From Sphingopyxis sp. (GTDB lineage: Bacteria; Pseudomonadota; Alphaproteobacteria; Sphingomonadales; Sphingomonadaceae): 64,000 nucleotides of DNA. The notes under the pieces were generated by a model, which saw only the letters and a list, made by a program, of their open reading frames with translations, searched no databases and was not told the DNA's origin. Position numbers and translations under genes: made by a program. Every line of letters begins with the position of its first letter. Position 1 is the first letter of the stretch. Positions 8,661 to 17,434 of the stretch are shown one piece after another. The stretch is taken from positions 200,206-264,205 of the forward strand of contig NVXM01000001.1 of assembly GCA_002733865.1 (NCBI GenBank), read 5' to 3'.

Positions 8661-9011
8661 TATTATCTGCCTGTGTAATTTATCTGTGAGCCTACGTCAT
8701 TTTCGCAATCGAAGCGTCTGTGCAATGCCATTTGGCGCAGACCGGTTCAAACCGCAAGTTTAGTTTAGACGGCGAGTTGAATTGATCTTATTGAATTGGC
8801 AATGCTGCATCGCGGTTCTGCTGGCCCAGCCATCTGCAAGATCAAATGCGTCAGGTCGCTGTACCAAGCGCCGATTTCATTCGCTTATTCGTCTGTTTTT
8901 CTATATAGTTGAGATGCACGACATTTGGATTCGTGTAAAACAATGTCCCGGAAATCGTCCGCTGTGGCATTGCTATATTGGGCAGGACGAATTGAAAGTG
9001 ACGATTTAAGA
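8661..9011. other. 351-bp divergent region between nrnC and the cold-shock gene
   Basis: No coding region with a ribosome site is visible. The right part, roughly 8890-9010, is AT-richer, with a TATATA tract near 8900, and must contain the cold-shock gene promoter and leader. Cold-shock leaders are often structured, but I cannot point to a specific element. No consensus sigma-54 or EcfG box was found. Confidence 0.4.
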
Positions 9012-9677
9012 ATGGGTTTTGACAGAAACCGGCGAGGCAGAGGCCGGGACAAGCGCGACAGCTTCGGTGACGAAAACTTCGATGGATATCAAGGCGATAA
9101 TGGTCCTCCCATAGAGCGTTATACGCGGCCAGACAGCGATTCTGGCGGTCCCAGACGCGGCGGCGGGATGCCGGATCAGGTGGTCGGCGAAAGTACCGGC
9201 ACAGTGAAATTCTTTAATGCGCAAAAGGGCTTTGGCTTCATCGTACAAGATGGCGGCGGCGAAGACGTATTTGTGCATATCAGTCAAGTGGAACGCGCTG
9301 GCCTGAAAGGTCTTGCGGAAGGCCAGACATTGCGCTTCTCACTGGTGGATCGCGGCGGTAAAGTCTCCGCTTCCGACATTCAGATCGAAGGCGATCTTAT
9401 TGAGGTGCCTGGCGGCGGTGGCCGCGATGATCGCAGTGGCGGACCGCCCCGGCGTGAACTGACCGGGGAAAAGGCCAGTGGCACGGTAAAGTTTTTCAAC
9501 AGCACCAAAGGCTTTGGTTTCATCCAGCGTGATGATGGCCAGCCTGACGCATTTGTCCATATTTCTGCGGTCGAGCGTGCGGGAATGCGCGGACTGGAAG
9601 AAGGCGACAAGCTTGAGTTTGAACTGGAAGTCGATCAGCGCGGCAAGACGGCGGCCGTCAATCTGGTCGCGAAATGA
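9012..9677 (+). CDS. Double cold-shock-domain protein
   Basis: 221 residues from the ATG at 9012. An in-frame upstream extension to 8925 would add a non-conserved stretch. An Arg/Gly/Asp-rich N-terminus (GFDRNRRGRGRDKRD) precedes two cold-shock domains at about 54-122 and 150-220. Each carries an RNP1-like KGFGFI and an FVHIS strand. The linker is Gly/Arg-rich. Two-CSD proteins are typical of Alphaproteobacteria and bind single-stranded RNA/DNA, acting as RNA chaperones or transcription antiterminators. A strong terminator at 9705-9733 follows. Confidence 0.9.
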   Translation: MGFDRNRRGRGRDKRDSFGDENFDGYQGDNGPPIERYTRPDSDSGGPRRGGGMPDQVVGESTGTVKFFNAQKGFGFIVQDGGGEDVFVHISQVERAGLKGLAEGQTLRFSLVDRGGKVSASDIQIEGDLIEVPGGGGRDDRSGGPPRRELTGEKASGTVKFFNSTKGFGFIQRDDGQPDAFVHISAVERAGMRGLEEGDKLEFELEVDQRGKTAAVNLVAK

Positions 9678-9704
9678 AATAGCGTTTTTAGTTGAACGGA
9701 TAAT

Positions 9705-9733
9705 AATGGCGGGCTTTGACCCGCCATTTTTTT
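9705..9733 (+). terminator. Rho-independent terminator of the cold-shock gene
   Basis: AATGGCGGG, loop CTTTGA, CCCGCCATT, then five more T: a perfect 9-bp stem with a T-run, 28 bp after the stop codon. Confidence 0.93.
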
Positions 9734-9777
9734 GGTCTCTGACGACAGACACAAGCCGTCCCATCCTCCAGACATGA

Positions 9778-9808
9778 AAAAGCCCGCGGGACACTTCCCG
9801 CGGGCTTT
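9778..9808 (-). terminator. Rho-independent terminator of the autotransporter gene
   Basis: Read on the minus strand: AAAGCCCGCGGG, six-base loop, CCCGCGGGCTTT followed by TTTT. It starts about 20 bp after the autotransporter stop and stands back to back with the cold-shock terminator. Confidence 0.92.
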
Positions 9809-9828
9809 AAATTTGAATATCTCGGTCC

Positions 9829-12800
9829 CTAGAAGCGAAAGCTGATCGCTCCGGAATAGACCTGGTTTGAAACGTCCGACCGGCCAATGGTCGTATCGGC
9901 GGATAGATCAAACGAGATATTGCCTACATTGTACCGCAAACCGACGCCCACTTCGCCCCAGTTTTTGTCGTTGGTCGCAAGCCGGAACGGTGCAGCCAAT
10001 CCATTGCCTCCGACAAAATTTGCACCGAAGCCGTTCGCGTTGTCGATGAATTCATGAACATAGTTCATCGAGGCACGCAGCTGCAACTTGCGACCTGGCT
10101 TGGATTTGAACTCGACACCCGCCAGCCCCTGGACGCTGTTATAATCCGGACGAATAATCGTGAGAGCCGGTCCACCGCCTACTTCGCTCACGTCGCTGAA
10201 ATTAATCTTTGCGGCGCGGCCTCTGATCCCCGGTGCGATGATTGCATCGAGAACATTGAGTTCTTTAGACAAGCCGACCTCGGTCGCATAGACCAGACTG
10301 TCATCGTCCGTCGTCAGATTGAAGGCTTGGGCGCCAAGAGCGACGCTGCGCAAAGTCTTAACATTATAGGTACCAATGGTTACCCGCGCATCTAGCACGA
10401 GATCAGCAAAGGTTTTCGACTGACCATAAATTGAACCCATGATCGCTTTCGACTGCGCGCTGTTGCCCAGAGATACGTTCGCGTCGATATCCGAATAATA
10501 GCCGGACAATCCTATGAAGGACGACTCGTCCAGATAATATTCCAGACCAGCGGCAATGAAGAAGCCATCAAATTCATCTTCTCCGTCTGCAGCTCCGGGG
10601 TTGGTCAGTGGCATAGAAGCCGCATCACCATTCACGAAACCACCGGCCAGATAGACGGCCATGTCTTCATTGACGGCGCCCGTCCGAACTTCGGTGTCGT
10701 CAGCAGCTGCGGCTGAGGCACCGAGGACAGAAGTCCCGTTCATGGCAAAACCACCAAGCGAGGTCGCCGCGAGTTGCAATGGTTGACCAATCACAGCAAT
10801 GGTTCCGCCGCTTGAAGATCGATCAGCAAAGCTGCTCCGGTTCTGATAGAAATCCGAAATATTGCCCAGAATTCCGCGTCCCATACCCTGGACCGTTGAT
10901 TCCGTTGTCGGTGCCCAGCTGTCGAAAGTCGACTGAATGGTGTCCGCACTCGCAAAGTCGAGGAACGAGAAAAGATCAGCAACAGCTCCATTTCCGCGAT
11001 TGCGGTCCATCAAACCAGCATAGCTGACCTGAACGGCATTGGATTGATCGATCACATTCTGATAGCTCTGCGCCCGAACCGTCAAATCGACAGCATTGGC
11101 GCTGTAGCTGAGGCTCGACAACAGGATTGCCGACAGATTCGAAGCACCCGCGAACTGATCCGTCACGCCGCCGTCGGCCGTCAAGATCCGATAGGTACTG
11201 GGTGTAGCGGTCTGGAAGCCGTCAACAGGTGCCAGTCCGATATTCCCGCCAACATTGGCTTCACCGGTGACGGCAATGCGATCGGAATTTCCGGGCGCGC
11301 CAATATCGATGAACAACGTCGTTCCCGAAGACAGAATCAGATTTCCGTCAATGTTCAATGTGCCGACGGACCCCATGGTTCCCGGCGCAATTCCGCCAGC
11401 AACGCTAGTTACCATAGGAGCTGCCACGGTGCCAGATCCGGTCAACAGCCCCATGATCAATGAATAGTCTCCGGCGCTCGTAAGCCTACCATCGACTGAT
11501 ATGCGTCCGCCGGTTTGTGTGACATCGATAAGCGAGGTCAAGCTGCCGTTAGAAGCGATATTCAACCCAGCCAATCCGCTGACACTCAAACGATCGATGG
11601 TCTTGTCACTGCTCAGCGTGGTGGTGCCAGTCTGATCCAGCGTGACGTCAAAATAGCGGGCATTGACCTGCTCCGATGAGTCAGCACTGATCGTTGGATC
11701 AATATTGTCAGGAACAAAATCGGTCGCACCGGCCAGCCCGTTGGCCAGCGTGGGCGCTGGCTGCGGATCGCCCGGAGCCTGCGACTCTTCCTCTGACAAT
11801 TCCACACCATTGTGTGGAGCCTGGATGGCGAAGTCCACGCCATTGCCCTGGGCCTGATGCTCTGCACCCATGATCATGTTACCGCGCGCAGCCGGCGATG
11901 AAGCAGATGCAACCTCGACGGGTGCGGCGGAGACCTGCGCGACCACTGCCGAGGATTCGGCGTCGCCACCGGCGGCGAGATCGGACACTTTGGAAGCCTC
12001 GCCAAATTCGACGATGCCAATACCCGAAGTCAGGTTTCCCCCCGCATTAGTTTTGGGTTCGGGATCCGGATTTGGTGGCGGTACGGGAGCGGGGCGCGAT
12101 GGCGGTGTATCTTCGCCGGTTGCAAAATCATAGCAACTGTCGCCCGGATTATTACCTTCCGGATCGAAGCACACTTGCCCAAATTCCGGGCTATCCCCAA
12201 AACGACCGGCGGATTGGGTGTCAGGGAAACCGTTGACCACGTTTCCGTCGGCATCAATGACGCGATAAGCAGGATCCAGATCGGTCTGCCAATGTGTCGC
12301 ATCTTCCCAAGCACCATCCCCCGCTTTCGCGCTGACATACCGGTAAGGATTGTTGGCCGCGATATAGTCAGCAAACAGGAACAATGGCTGATAAAAGCTT
12401 TCCGTGCCGTATGAACTGAATACCTGTTCAAAGAAGAAACGCGAACCGCCCGACAAGACACCAATTTGCAAATCTTCGGTAGACAGGTTGTTATTCGCTG
12501 CATCCAGAATCAACGGCCCGCCGGAATCGCCACCAGCCGTTGTGCCTTCGCGTTCGCGGGGCTCGTCCTTGTACAGGTTAAAGTCAAATGGATTGGTCTT
12601 GTTCGGGTCATCAAAATCCATACGATAAAGGACCTGCGGCAGACCACCTGTATCGTCGCCGAAAAGCCAAGCGTCACGGGAGTCGAAGGATGAAAGCGAG
12701 CCAAGCATATTCTCGGCCGCGCGGCGTCTAAAATCGACACTGATGTTCGAGCCGACTGATCCGCTGCCCGTTCGGCCATAGCCCGTTATTTTTACATGGT

Positions 12801-13371
12801 AACCCGTACCATCCTCATCGCTGATCGACTCTGGAGTTGGCAGGGGCGAGAAAAGCAGCGCCCAGGTTGGGATATCGCCTGCCGGGGTGGCCAGGCTGGC
12901 AAGAGCAATATCGCCCTCGAGGAAACCCTGGCTGGCCGCTTGTTCGGTCGACTGAGCGTTCCAATAAATCTGATTGACCAGAAATGTATTGACCGATTGT
13001 TCAAATGTGCCGTTGGTGATCCCCAATTCATCGCGAATGAAGTTACGGAGCTGAATGGCGTCAAAATCGAAGGACCAAGCTGTATTAACAACAGTCCCGT
13101 AGTCGCTCTCAGGACGATCATTCACGCAGTGCGCGGCAAATAATACGGTGCGCGGGTTGATCAGGGTGCCGGAGCAGACAAAGCCGTCGCCGCGAGCGAA
13201 CATGCCAACGCCATTGACGCCGCCAGCTTCATCAAGGATTTGCTCCGGAGTATAATTATCATTGGGTACGATAGCCTGTGCCGGTGTCGCCAGAGCAAGC
13301 GTGGCGATTACACCCGCCGCTGCAGTACGCAACAGTACAGATCGATTAGATTGTCCAAAATTCTTGTGCAT
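9829..13371 (-). CDS. Autotransporter with trypsin-like serine protease passenger
   Basis: 1180 residues from the ATG at 13371, which has an AGGGGA Shine-Dalgarno; the frame is open to 13485. The signal peptide ends at ATPAQA|IV (residue 33). The S1-type protease domain spans about 40-345 with H81 (FAAHC), D154 (GDIALA) and S283 (GGDSGGPL). A Pro-rich linker (422-440) follows, then a low-complexity spacer. A Gly/Ser-rich beta-helix-like stalk (about 620-800) carries autotransporter-repeat features (GLAGLNIASNGSL, GTMGSVGTLNIDGNL). The C-terminal 270 or so residues form the beta-barrel, ending in ISFRF. The passenger should be translocated to the cell surface. Substrate unknown. The gene is monocistronic with its own terminator. 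Confidence 0.92.
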   Translation of the reverse strand: MHKNFGQSNRSVLLRTAAAGVIATLALATPAQAIVPNDNYTPEQILDEAGGVNGVGMFARGDGFVCSGTLINPRTVLFAAHCVNDRPESDYGTVVNTAWSFDFDAIQLRNFIRDELGITNGTFEQSVNTFLVNQIYWNAQSTEQAASQGFLEGDIALASLATPAGDIPTWALLFSPLPTPESISDEDGTGYHVKITGYGRTGSGSVGSNISVDFRRRAAENMLGSLSSFDSRDAWLFGDDTGGLPQVLYRMDFDDPNKTNPFDFNLYKDEPREREGTTAGGDSGGPLILDAANNNLSTEDLQIGVLSGGSRFFFEQVFSSYGTESFYQPLFLFADYIAANNPYRYVSAKAGDGAWEDATHWQTDLDPAYRVIDADGNVVNGFPDTQSAGRFGDSPEFGQVCFDPEGNNPGDSCYDFATGEDTPPSRPAPVPPPNPDPEPKTNAGGNLTSGIGIVEFGEASKVSDLAAGGDAESSAVVAQVSAAPVEVASASSPAARGNMIMGAEHQAQGNGVDFAIQAPHNGVELSEEESQAPGDPQPAPTLANGLAGATDFVPDNIDPTISADSSEQVNARYFDVTLDQTGTTTLSSDKTIDRLSVSGLAGLNIASNGSLTSLIDVTQTGGRISVDGRLTSAGDYSLIMGLLTGSGTVAAPMVTSVAGGIAPGTMGSVGTLNIDGNLILSSGTTLFIDIGAPGNSDRIAVTGEANVGGNIGLAPVDGFQTATPSTYRILTADGGVTDQFAGASNLSAILLSSLSYSANAVDLTVRAQSYQNVIDQSNAVQVSYAGLMDRNRGNGAVADLFSFLDFASADTIQSTFDSWAPTTESTVQGMGRGILGNISDFYQNRSSFADRSSSGGTIAVIGQPLQLAATSLGGFAMNGTSVLGASAAAADDTEVRTGAVNEDMAVYLAGGFVNGDAASMPLTNPGAADGEDEFDGFFIAAGLEYYLDESSFIGLSGYYSDIDANVSLGNSAQSKAIMGSIYGQSKTFADLVLDARVTIGTYNVKTLRSVALGAQAFNLTTDDDSLVYATEVGLSKELNVLDAIIAPGIRGRAAKINFSDVSEVGGGPALTIIRPDYNSVQGLAGVEFKSKPGRKLQLRASMNYVHEFIDNANGFGANFVGGNGLAAPFRLATNDKNWGEVGVGLRYNVGNISFDLSADTTIGRSDVSNQVYSGAISFRF

Positions 13372-13671
13372 GAAAGAACGTCCCCTATAAAATTCAGCCA
13401 CAATAGACTCTAGGGGAATGTTGTGCTTGATTCTGGGGCTCAAATCAAAGCTAAATTTTCTGGGGTTCACAGCAATAAACGACAAAGTCTTGTTTTCGGC
13501 GAGTATGTGAGCACCCGAAGTCGAATTTTAGTTGCATCTGTGATGATTGGGCAACAGGTTTTGCCACTTTCGCCCAGACCGTGCCGCCGCTCATTCTGTC
13601 GTTCAGACAAGCGGCGGCAGCAGGATCCTGCTTGTCAGTCATCCCATTATTGAAGATGACTCTGTGGGCGA
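13372..13671. other. 300-bp gap between dps and the autotransporter gene
   Basis: Holds the autotransporter promoter/leader on the right-to-left strand and the 3' region of dps. It contains the hairpin at 13583-13618. No coding region was found. Confidence 0.4.
13583..13618. repeat. Inverted repeat downstream of dps
   Basis: GCCGCCGCT ... AGCGGCGGC, perfect 9-bp arms around 18 bases that contain a smaller TGTC/GACA stem. There is no T-run, so if it ends dps transcription it would act with Rho. Confidence 0.5.
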
Positions 13672-14142
13672 TCAGTCTTTCTGGGCAATTTCCAGCAAGA
13701 ACCACGCACGCTCTTCGGCCTGGTCCGTCCAGTCGTCAAGCAGACCATCGGTCGCGTTATCACCCGCTTCTCCGGCCAGCTCTTTCGCTTCGCGAAGTTG
13801 CTCCACCAACTTCAGATTGTCCGTACGCAACTCCTCCAGCATATCAGCCGCAGCCACCTTTGCCTCATCATTGTCGACGATGCTCTGCCGCTTTGCGATG
13901 TCACCAATCGAGGTCAGGGTACGGAGCCCATTTTTGCGAACCCGTTCCGCGATCAAGTCGGTGGTCGCAAGAATTTGGGCCGCATGCTCGTCAAACATGA
14001 GATGATAGTCCCGGAAATGCGGGCCAGAAACATGCCAGTGGAAATTTTTTGTCTTGAGATAAAGGGCAAAACTGTCTGCCAGAATCCCGTTCAGTGCTTC
14101 AGCTACCGCCTTCTTTGCATTGTCACCATTCGTCATTTTCAT
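13672..14142 (-). CDS. dps: Dps ferritin-like DNA-protection protein
   Basis: 156 residues, four-helix ferritin fold forming a 12-mer that oxidises and stores iron and protects DNA. The inter-subunit ferroxidase residues are all present with canonical spacing: H35, H47, D51, D62 and E66 (KNFHWHVSGPHFRDYHLMFDEH). An AAGGAGA Shine-Dalgarno directly precedes the first of two close ATGs. Unlike E. coli Dps it has almost no basic N-terminal tail, so DNA binding may be weak. Confidence 0.95.
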   Translation of the reverse strand: MKMTNGDNAKKAVAEALNGILADSFALYLKTKNFHWHVSGPHFRDYHLMFDEHAAQILATTDLIAERVRKNGLRTLTSIGDIAKRQSIVDNDEAKVAAADMLEELRTDNLKLVEQLREAKELAGEAGDNATDGLLDDWTDQAEERAWFLLEIAQKD

Positions 14143-14273
14143 TCTCCTTTTCGGATCTGTCTAGTCTATGACAATGTAATATATTGCTTTGATGCCTTAA
14201 GATAACCGGAAGATTTGCTCTCTCAGATTGATAATATCGATTGGCTGCTATCGGAAGAGCACCGTGGTTTTCT

Positions 14274-14840
14274 TCAGATTATGCCCCAGGCACCCAATGC
14301 CAGAACGGCACCGACCAGAAGAAACGCCGCTCCGCCCGCATAGCGAACAGGAGCCATCGGAATAGTGTCGGTCAATTGCCGATAGAACAGGATCGCGGGC
14401 AGACAGGCGATCATCACCCCGAACCATCCTCCGGCTATAACAAAGGCCGCCATGTCAGTACGCGCGGCAGTCGCGACCAGCACGAACTGCCCCTTGTCGC
14501 CAAACTGCAGGATGAAGAGGCCGAGAAAAGATGTCCAGAATGGTCCCAGTCGCCATTTTTCGAGCAGATCGACCGGGCGGCGCCAGGCGACCATGCCAAA
14601 GCCGGCAAAAATGAGAGATAAGGCATAGAATAGTTGCAAGGCGTCTTCGCTGATCCAGCGGTGGATTGCCGATCCGGCTATGGCGGAAATCACGCAATTG
14701 CAAAATGTGGCAGCCGCAAGGCCAAAGATTACCGGCGATGGCCGGCCGTATCGAATCGCCAGGGCTGCACAGAGAATCTGTGGCCGGTCACCAAATTCTG
14801 CGAGTGCGAGCGCAAAGAGCGAAGTTAGAAATGCATCCAC
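14274..14840 (-). CDS. TMEM165/GDT1-family membrane transporter
   Basis: 188 residues, six or so hydrophobic segments, inner membrane. The family has two E-x-G-D-[KR]-[TS] motifs facing each other. Here the first is EFGDRP (residues 15-20) and the second is QFGDKG (112-117). The second lacks the acidic first residue and both lack the final Thr/Ser. Bacterial members export manganese and eukaryotic ones move Mn/Ca; the altered motifs make the substrate uncertain. It lies 11 bp downstream of the hypothetical gene at 14852 and is probably co-transcribed with it. Confidence 0.82.
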   Translation of the reverse strand: MDAFLTSLFALALAEFGDRPQILCAALAIRYGRPSPVIFGLAAATFCNCVISAIAGSAIHRWISEDALQLFYALSLIFAGFGMVAWRRPVDLLEKWRLGPFWTSFLGLFILQFGDKGQFVLVATAARTDMAAFVIAGGWFGVMIACLPAILFYRQLTDTIPMAPVRYAGGAAFLLVGAVLALGAWGII

Positions 14841-14851
14841 GATCCGGGCGG

Positions 14852-15187
14852 TTACGGCAGACCGCCGAGACGGACAGCGACATTCGCCATCAGTGCCTCA
14901 GTCATGGCAGGGCTCATCTCTCCGCAATCCAGCGTCGCGCGCATCGCTTCAAGATAAGACCGGGCGATGGTTGTCGCACCGCCATTCTGCAGGGCGGATT
15001 GCAAGGCGCTCTCCAGGGCACAAGCGAGATCGCGAAGCGCGCACAGATGATGCTGCGTGGCTTTTTGCCGAATCTCGTCCAGATGGATCAGGAATTGGCG
15101 CGGCCGCTGCGTGACCATCTCGACCGGCAGAGCGTCCAGCAATTTCAGCATTTCTGTCTGGACGAAAAGAATATTATCGTGATTCAC
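14852..15187 (-). CDS. Hypothetical helical protein
   Basis: 111 residues, GTG start with AGGGAG six to ten bases upstream. Predicted by eye to be all-helical (LKLLDALPVEMV, RDLACALESALQSALQ) and soluble. I do not recognise a family. It precedes the GDT1-type transporter by 11 bp. A TTAACCAT motif lies 39 bp upstream of its start on the sense strand (see 15226-15233). Confidence 0.7.
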   Translation of the reverse strand: MNHDNILFVQTEMLKLLDALPVEMVTQRPRQFLIHLDEIRQKATQHHLCALRDLACALESALQSALQNGGATTIARSYLEAMRATLDCGEMSPAMTEALMANVAVRLGGLP

Positions 15188-15225
15188 CGCAATTGCTCCC
15201 TGATGCGGACCAACGATGCAGAAAC

Positions 15226-15233
15226 ATGGTTAA
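15226..15233 (-). promoter_or_regulatory. Possible CtrA half-site
   Basis: TTAACCAT on the minus strand, 39 bp upstream of the GTG at 15187. It matches the CtrA half-site of Alphaproteobacteria; a single 8-mer is weak evidence. Confidence 0.3.
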
Positions 15234-15386
15234 ATAGTGGTGAACAGCAGTATAGTTTGGAGGCCGGTCCCTGATGCAGGCTTTTTCTTGACAACCTGCG
15301 GCCTTTTCACCATTAGCGCGCTGAACGAATGCGGCGCCGGATTGCGTCGCTGTTTTTATTTCAGCTTCTGCCTTAAGGAATGCACC

Positions 15387-15554
15387 ATGGCGAAACCAGC
15401 CAATGTAAAGATCAAGCTCGTCAGCACCGCGGACACGGGATTTTTCTATGTAACCCGCAAAAATCCGCGCAATCTCACCGAGAAAATGGTGCAGCGCAAA
15501 TATGATCCGGTCGTGCGCAAGCATGTCGAGTTTAAAGAAGCGAAAATCAAGTAA
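15387..15554 (+). CDS. rpmG: 50S ribosomal protein L33
   Basis: 55 residues, full length. The sequence [21 protein letters not shown] and the [18 protein letters not shown] end are typical of alphaproteobacterial L33. The zinc-binding cysteines are absent, so this is the C-minus form. An AAGGAA Shine-Dalgarno lies seven bases upstream. It stands alone, convergent with divK. Confidence 0.97.
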   Translation: MAKPANVKIKLVSTADTGFFYVTRKNPRNLTEKMVQRKYDPVVRKHVEFKEAKIK

Positions 15555-15572
15555 GCGATTTTTCGTTGAACT

Positions 15573-15941
15573 TTAACGGTGCAGCACCTGCTGCACCGAT
15601 TCGATAAATTTGGCGACCGATATCGGCTTTGAAACATAAGCTTCGGCGCCGGCGCTCAATATCCGGTCTTCATCGCCCTTGCCAGCATAAGCGGTCACAG
15701 CCATGATCGGAATGATCTTGAGCTGGCCATCATTCTTGATCTGCTCGATCAGCTCCAGGCCACTGACGTGCGGCAGCTGGATATCCATGATGATCAGGTT
15801 CGGTACGAAGCTCCGCGCCTTTTCGAGCACCTGCCGACCATCGCTGACCGGCTCCACCGCATAGCCATGCGCCCGCAGCAGATCGCAGAACAGCTTGAGG
15901 TTCAATTCATTGTCCTCAACCACCAACACTCTTTTTGCCAC
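15573..15941 (-). CDS. divK: Single-domain response regulator DivK
   Basis: 122 residues, receiver domain only. Acidic pocket E9/D10, phospho-acceptor D53 (LIIMDIQLP), T83 (MAVTAYAG) and the conserved Lys in YVSKP are all present. DivK is phosphorylated by PleC/DivJ kinases and controls the DivL-CckA-CtrA cell-cycle relay. The adjacent DUF3572 gene is a frequent divergent neighbour in this group. The 3' end contains a near-perfect palindrome (15577-15598). Confidence 0.92.
   Translation of the reverse strand: MAKRVLVVEDNELNLKLFCDLLRAHGYAVEPVSDGRQVLEKARSFVPNLIIMDIQLPHVSGLELIEQIKNDGQLKIIPIMAVTAYAGKGDEDRILSAGAEAYVSKPISVAKFIESVQQVLHR
15577..15598. repeat. Palindrome at the divK 3' end
   Basis: CGGTGCAGCA-CC-TGCTGCACCG, 10-bp arms, inside the last codons of divK and 23 bp after the convergent rpmG stop. 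No T-run follows on either strand. Confidence 0.4.
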
Positions 15942-15993
15942 GACCGAATTTGCCCTTTCAAACTTGCCGCCGAACCATTAGGCGAAAGCGGTA

Positions 15994-16284
15994 ATGGAAA
16001 CAAATCCCAATCTCGAGCCGGATAGCGAAATCATCGCCCTGCAGGCGCTCGGCTGGGTGCTGCAGGATCAGGATCGCGCCGAGCGGTTGCTGGCACTGAC
16101 CGGACTGGATCCGCGCGAATTGCGATCTGGCCTCGAAGATCCGACCATGCTGGCATCGCTGCTCGGCTTTCTCGCCAATCACGAACCCGATCTGCTGGCC
16201 TGCGCAGACGCCATCGGAGTGGCTCCGGCCAAATTGTCCGCTGCCGCCCACCATCTTAACGCTGCCGGAGAGTTCCATGAGTAA
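15994..16284 (+). CDS. DUF3572 family protein
   Basis: 96 residues. A QALGWVLQDQDRAERLLALTGLDPRELR motif and LASLLGFLANHEPDLLACADA are the conserved helical core of DUF3572, a small alphaproteobacterial family of unknown function. Soluble, no catalytic residues evident. It is divergent from divK and overlaps the HAD gene by 8 bp, suggesting an operon of regulator-proximal genes. Confidence 0.85.
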   Translation: METNPNLEPDSEIIALQALGWVLQDQDRAERLLALTGLDPRELRSGLEDPTMLASLLGFLANHEPDLLACADAIGVAPAKLSAAAHHLNAAGEFHE

Positions 16285-16954
16285 AAAGCCGCTGCTGATC
16301 AGCGACTGCGACGAAGTATTGCTGCATATGGTCGTGCCGTTCCAGCAATGGCTGGACAGCGACAAGCACATTCATTTCGATCTTGAAAATGGAAGTGACT
16401 TCGCCAACGCGCTGCGCCATAAACATGACGGCACTCAGGTCCTGCCAGAGCAGATCTGGCCGATGCTGAAGGAATTTTTCGACACCGAAATGCACCGACA
16501 GGGCGCGATTGAGGGTGCGGTCGCAGCGATCAATGCCCTCAGTGAAGGGGCCGATGTGGTGATATTGACCAATCTGCTGGATGACCGGCGCGAAGCGCGT
16601 GCGGAGCAACTCAAGGCAGTCGGCATCGATTTTCCGGTCTATACCAACCAGGGCGGCAAGGGCGAGGCGCTGACCAGTATTCTCGCGGAATTTGATCCTT
16701 CGGTCACGGTGTTTGTCGATGATTTGGGTCATCAGCACGGCAGCGTAGCGAAACATGCGCCTGATGTCTGGCGGCTGCAGATGGTCGGCGAGCCGATCAT
16801 GGCAAAACATATCAAGACCAATCCCGCCGCCCATGCCCGCATCGACTTCTGGAGCGAAGCCTTGGCCTGGATATCCGACAAATTCGAACAGGCCCGACCA
16901 GCTCCGGCAACGGACCTGCCCTCGCAAGAGCGTGATCCTGCCAACCATGCCTGA
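16277..16954 (+). CDS. HAD-family hydrolase
   Basis: 225 residues. Motif I is ISDCDEVLL with the Asp nucleophile D10 and the acid D12. Motif II is VVILTNLL, the Lys is supplied near NQGGKGEAL, and motif IV is VFVDDLGHQ. These give a phosphatase-type active site. The cap insertion between motifs I and II is about 70 residues (C1 cap). Substrate unknown. It starts within the end of the DUF3572 gene and is 12 bp before the RidA gene, so it is probably part of the same operon. Confidence 0.85.
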   Translation: MSKKPLLISDCDEVLLHMVVPFQQWLDSDKHIHFDLENGSDFANALRHKHDGTQVLPEQIWPMLKEFFDTEMHRQGAIEGAVAAINALSEGADVVILTNLLDDRREARAEQLKAVGIDFPVYTNQGGKGEALTSILAEFDPSVTVFVDDLGHQHGSVAKHAPDVWRLQMVGEPIMAKHIKTNPAAHARIDFWSEALAWISDKFEQARPAPATDLPSQERDPANHA

Positions 16955-16966
16955 AAGTGATACCCT

Positions 16967-17434
16967 ATGACCAATAATATTGAAAAAGCCCTGTCCGCCA
17001 AAGGTATCGATTTGCCGACGCCCGCTGCGCCGGTTGCCTCTTATGTTCCCGCGGTCGAAGTGAATGGATTGCTGCATATCAGCGGGCAGGTTTCGATGCA
17101 GGACGGCCAGTTGATCACCGGAAAACTGGGCGACGATATGTCGCTTGAAGAAGGGCAGCAGGCGGCAAAAGCCTGCGCGCTGATGATCGCGGCACAGATC
17201 AAGAAGGCGGCTGGATCGCTTGACCGCGTCGACCGGATTGTCAAACTCGGCGTGTTCGTAAACAGCACGGCGGACTATACCGATCACCCCAAGGTGGCCA
17301 ATGGTTGCTCCGACATGATGGAAGTGATCTTCGGAGCGGCCGGACAGCACGCCAGAAGCGCCGTTGGCGTCGCATCGCTACCGCTGGGGGTCGCGGTGGA
17401 AGTCGACGCAATAATTGCCCTCAAGCCCGAGTGA
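16967..17434 (+). CDS. RidA/YjgF family protein (enamine/imine deaminase)
   Basis: 155 residues. The C-terminal half carries the RidA core, with R130 in ARSAVGVASLPLGVAVEVD, the arginine that binds the carboxylate of 2-aminoacrylate-type intermediates. It is longer than E. coli RidA (about 128 residues), with an N-terminal segment typical of the YjgF-like subfamily (KALSAKGIDLP). Expected role is removal of reactive enamines made by PLP enzymes. Its TGA overlaps the GTG of the next gene (GTGA). Confidence 0.88.
   Translation: MTNNIEKALSAKGIDLPTPAAPVASYVPAVEVNGLLHISGQVSMQDGQLITGKLGDDMSLEEGQQAAKACALMIAAQIKKAAGSLDRVDRIVKLGVFVNSTADYTDHPKVANGCSDMMEVIFGAAGQHARSAVGVASLPLGVAVEVDAIIALKPE

Noticed and set aside
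8661..9011. EcfG, sigma-54 or CRISPR-like signals upstream of the cold-shock gene
   Set aside because: No GGAAC-N16/17-CGTT, no TGGCAC-N5-TTGC and no regularly spaced repeats were found.
8925..9011. Upstream start for the cold-shock protein
   Set aside because: The added residues are not conserved-looking and the ATG at 9012 gives the standard GFDRNRRGRGRD beginning.
15577..15598. Palindrome as rpmG terminator
   Set aside because: No T-run follows on the plus strand and it is inside divK codons; kept only as a repeat.
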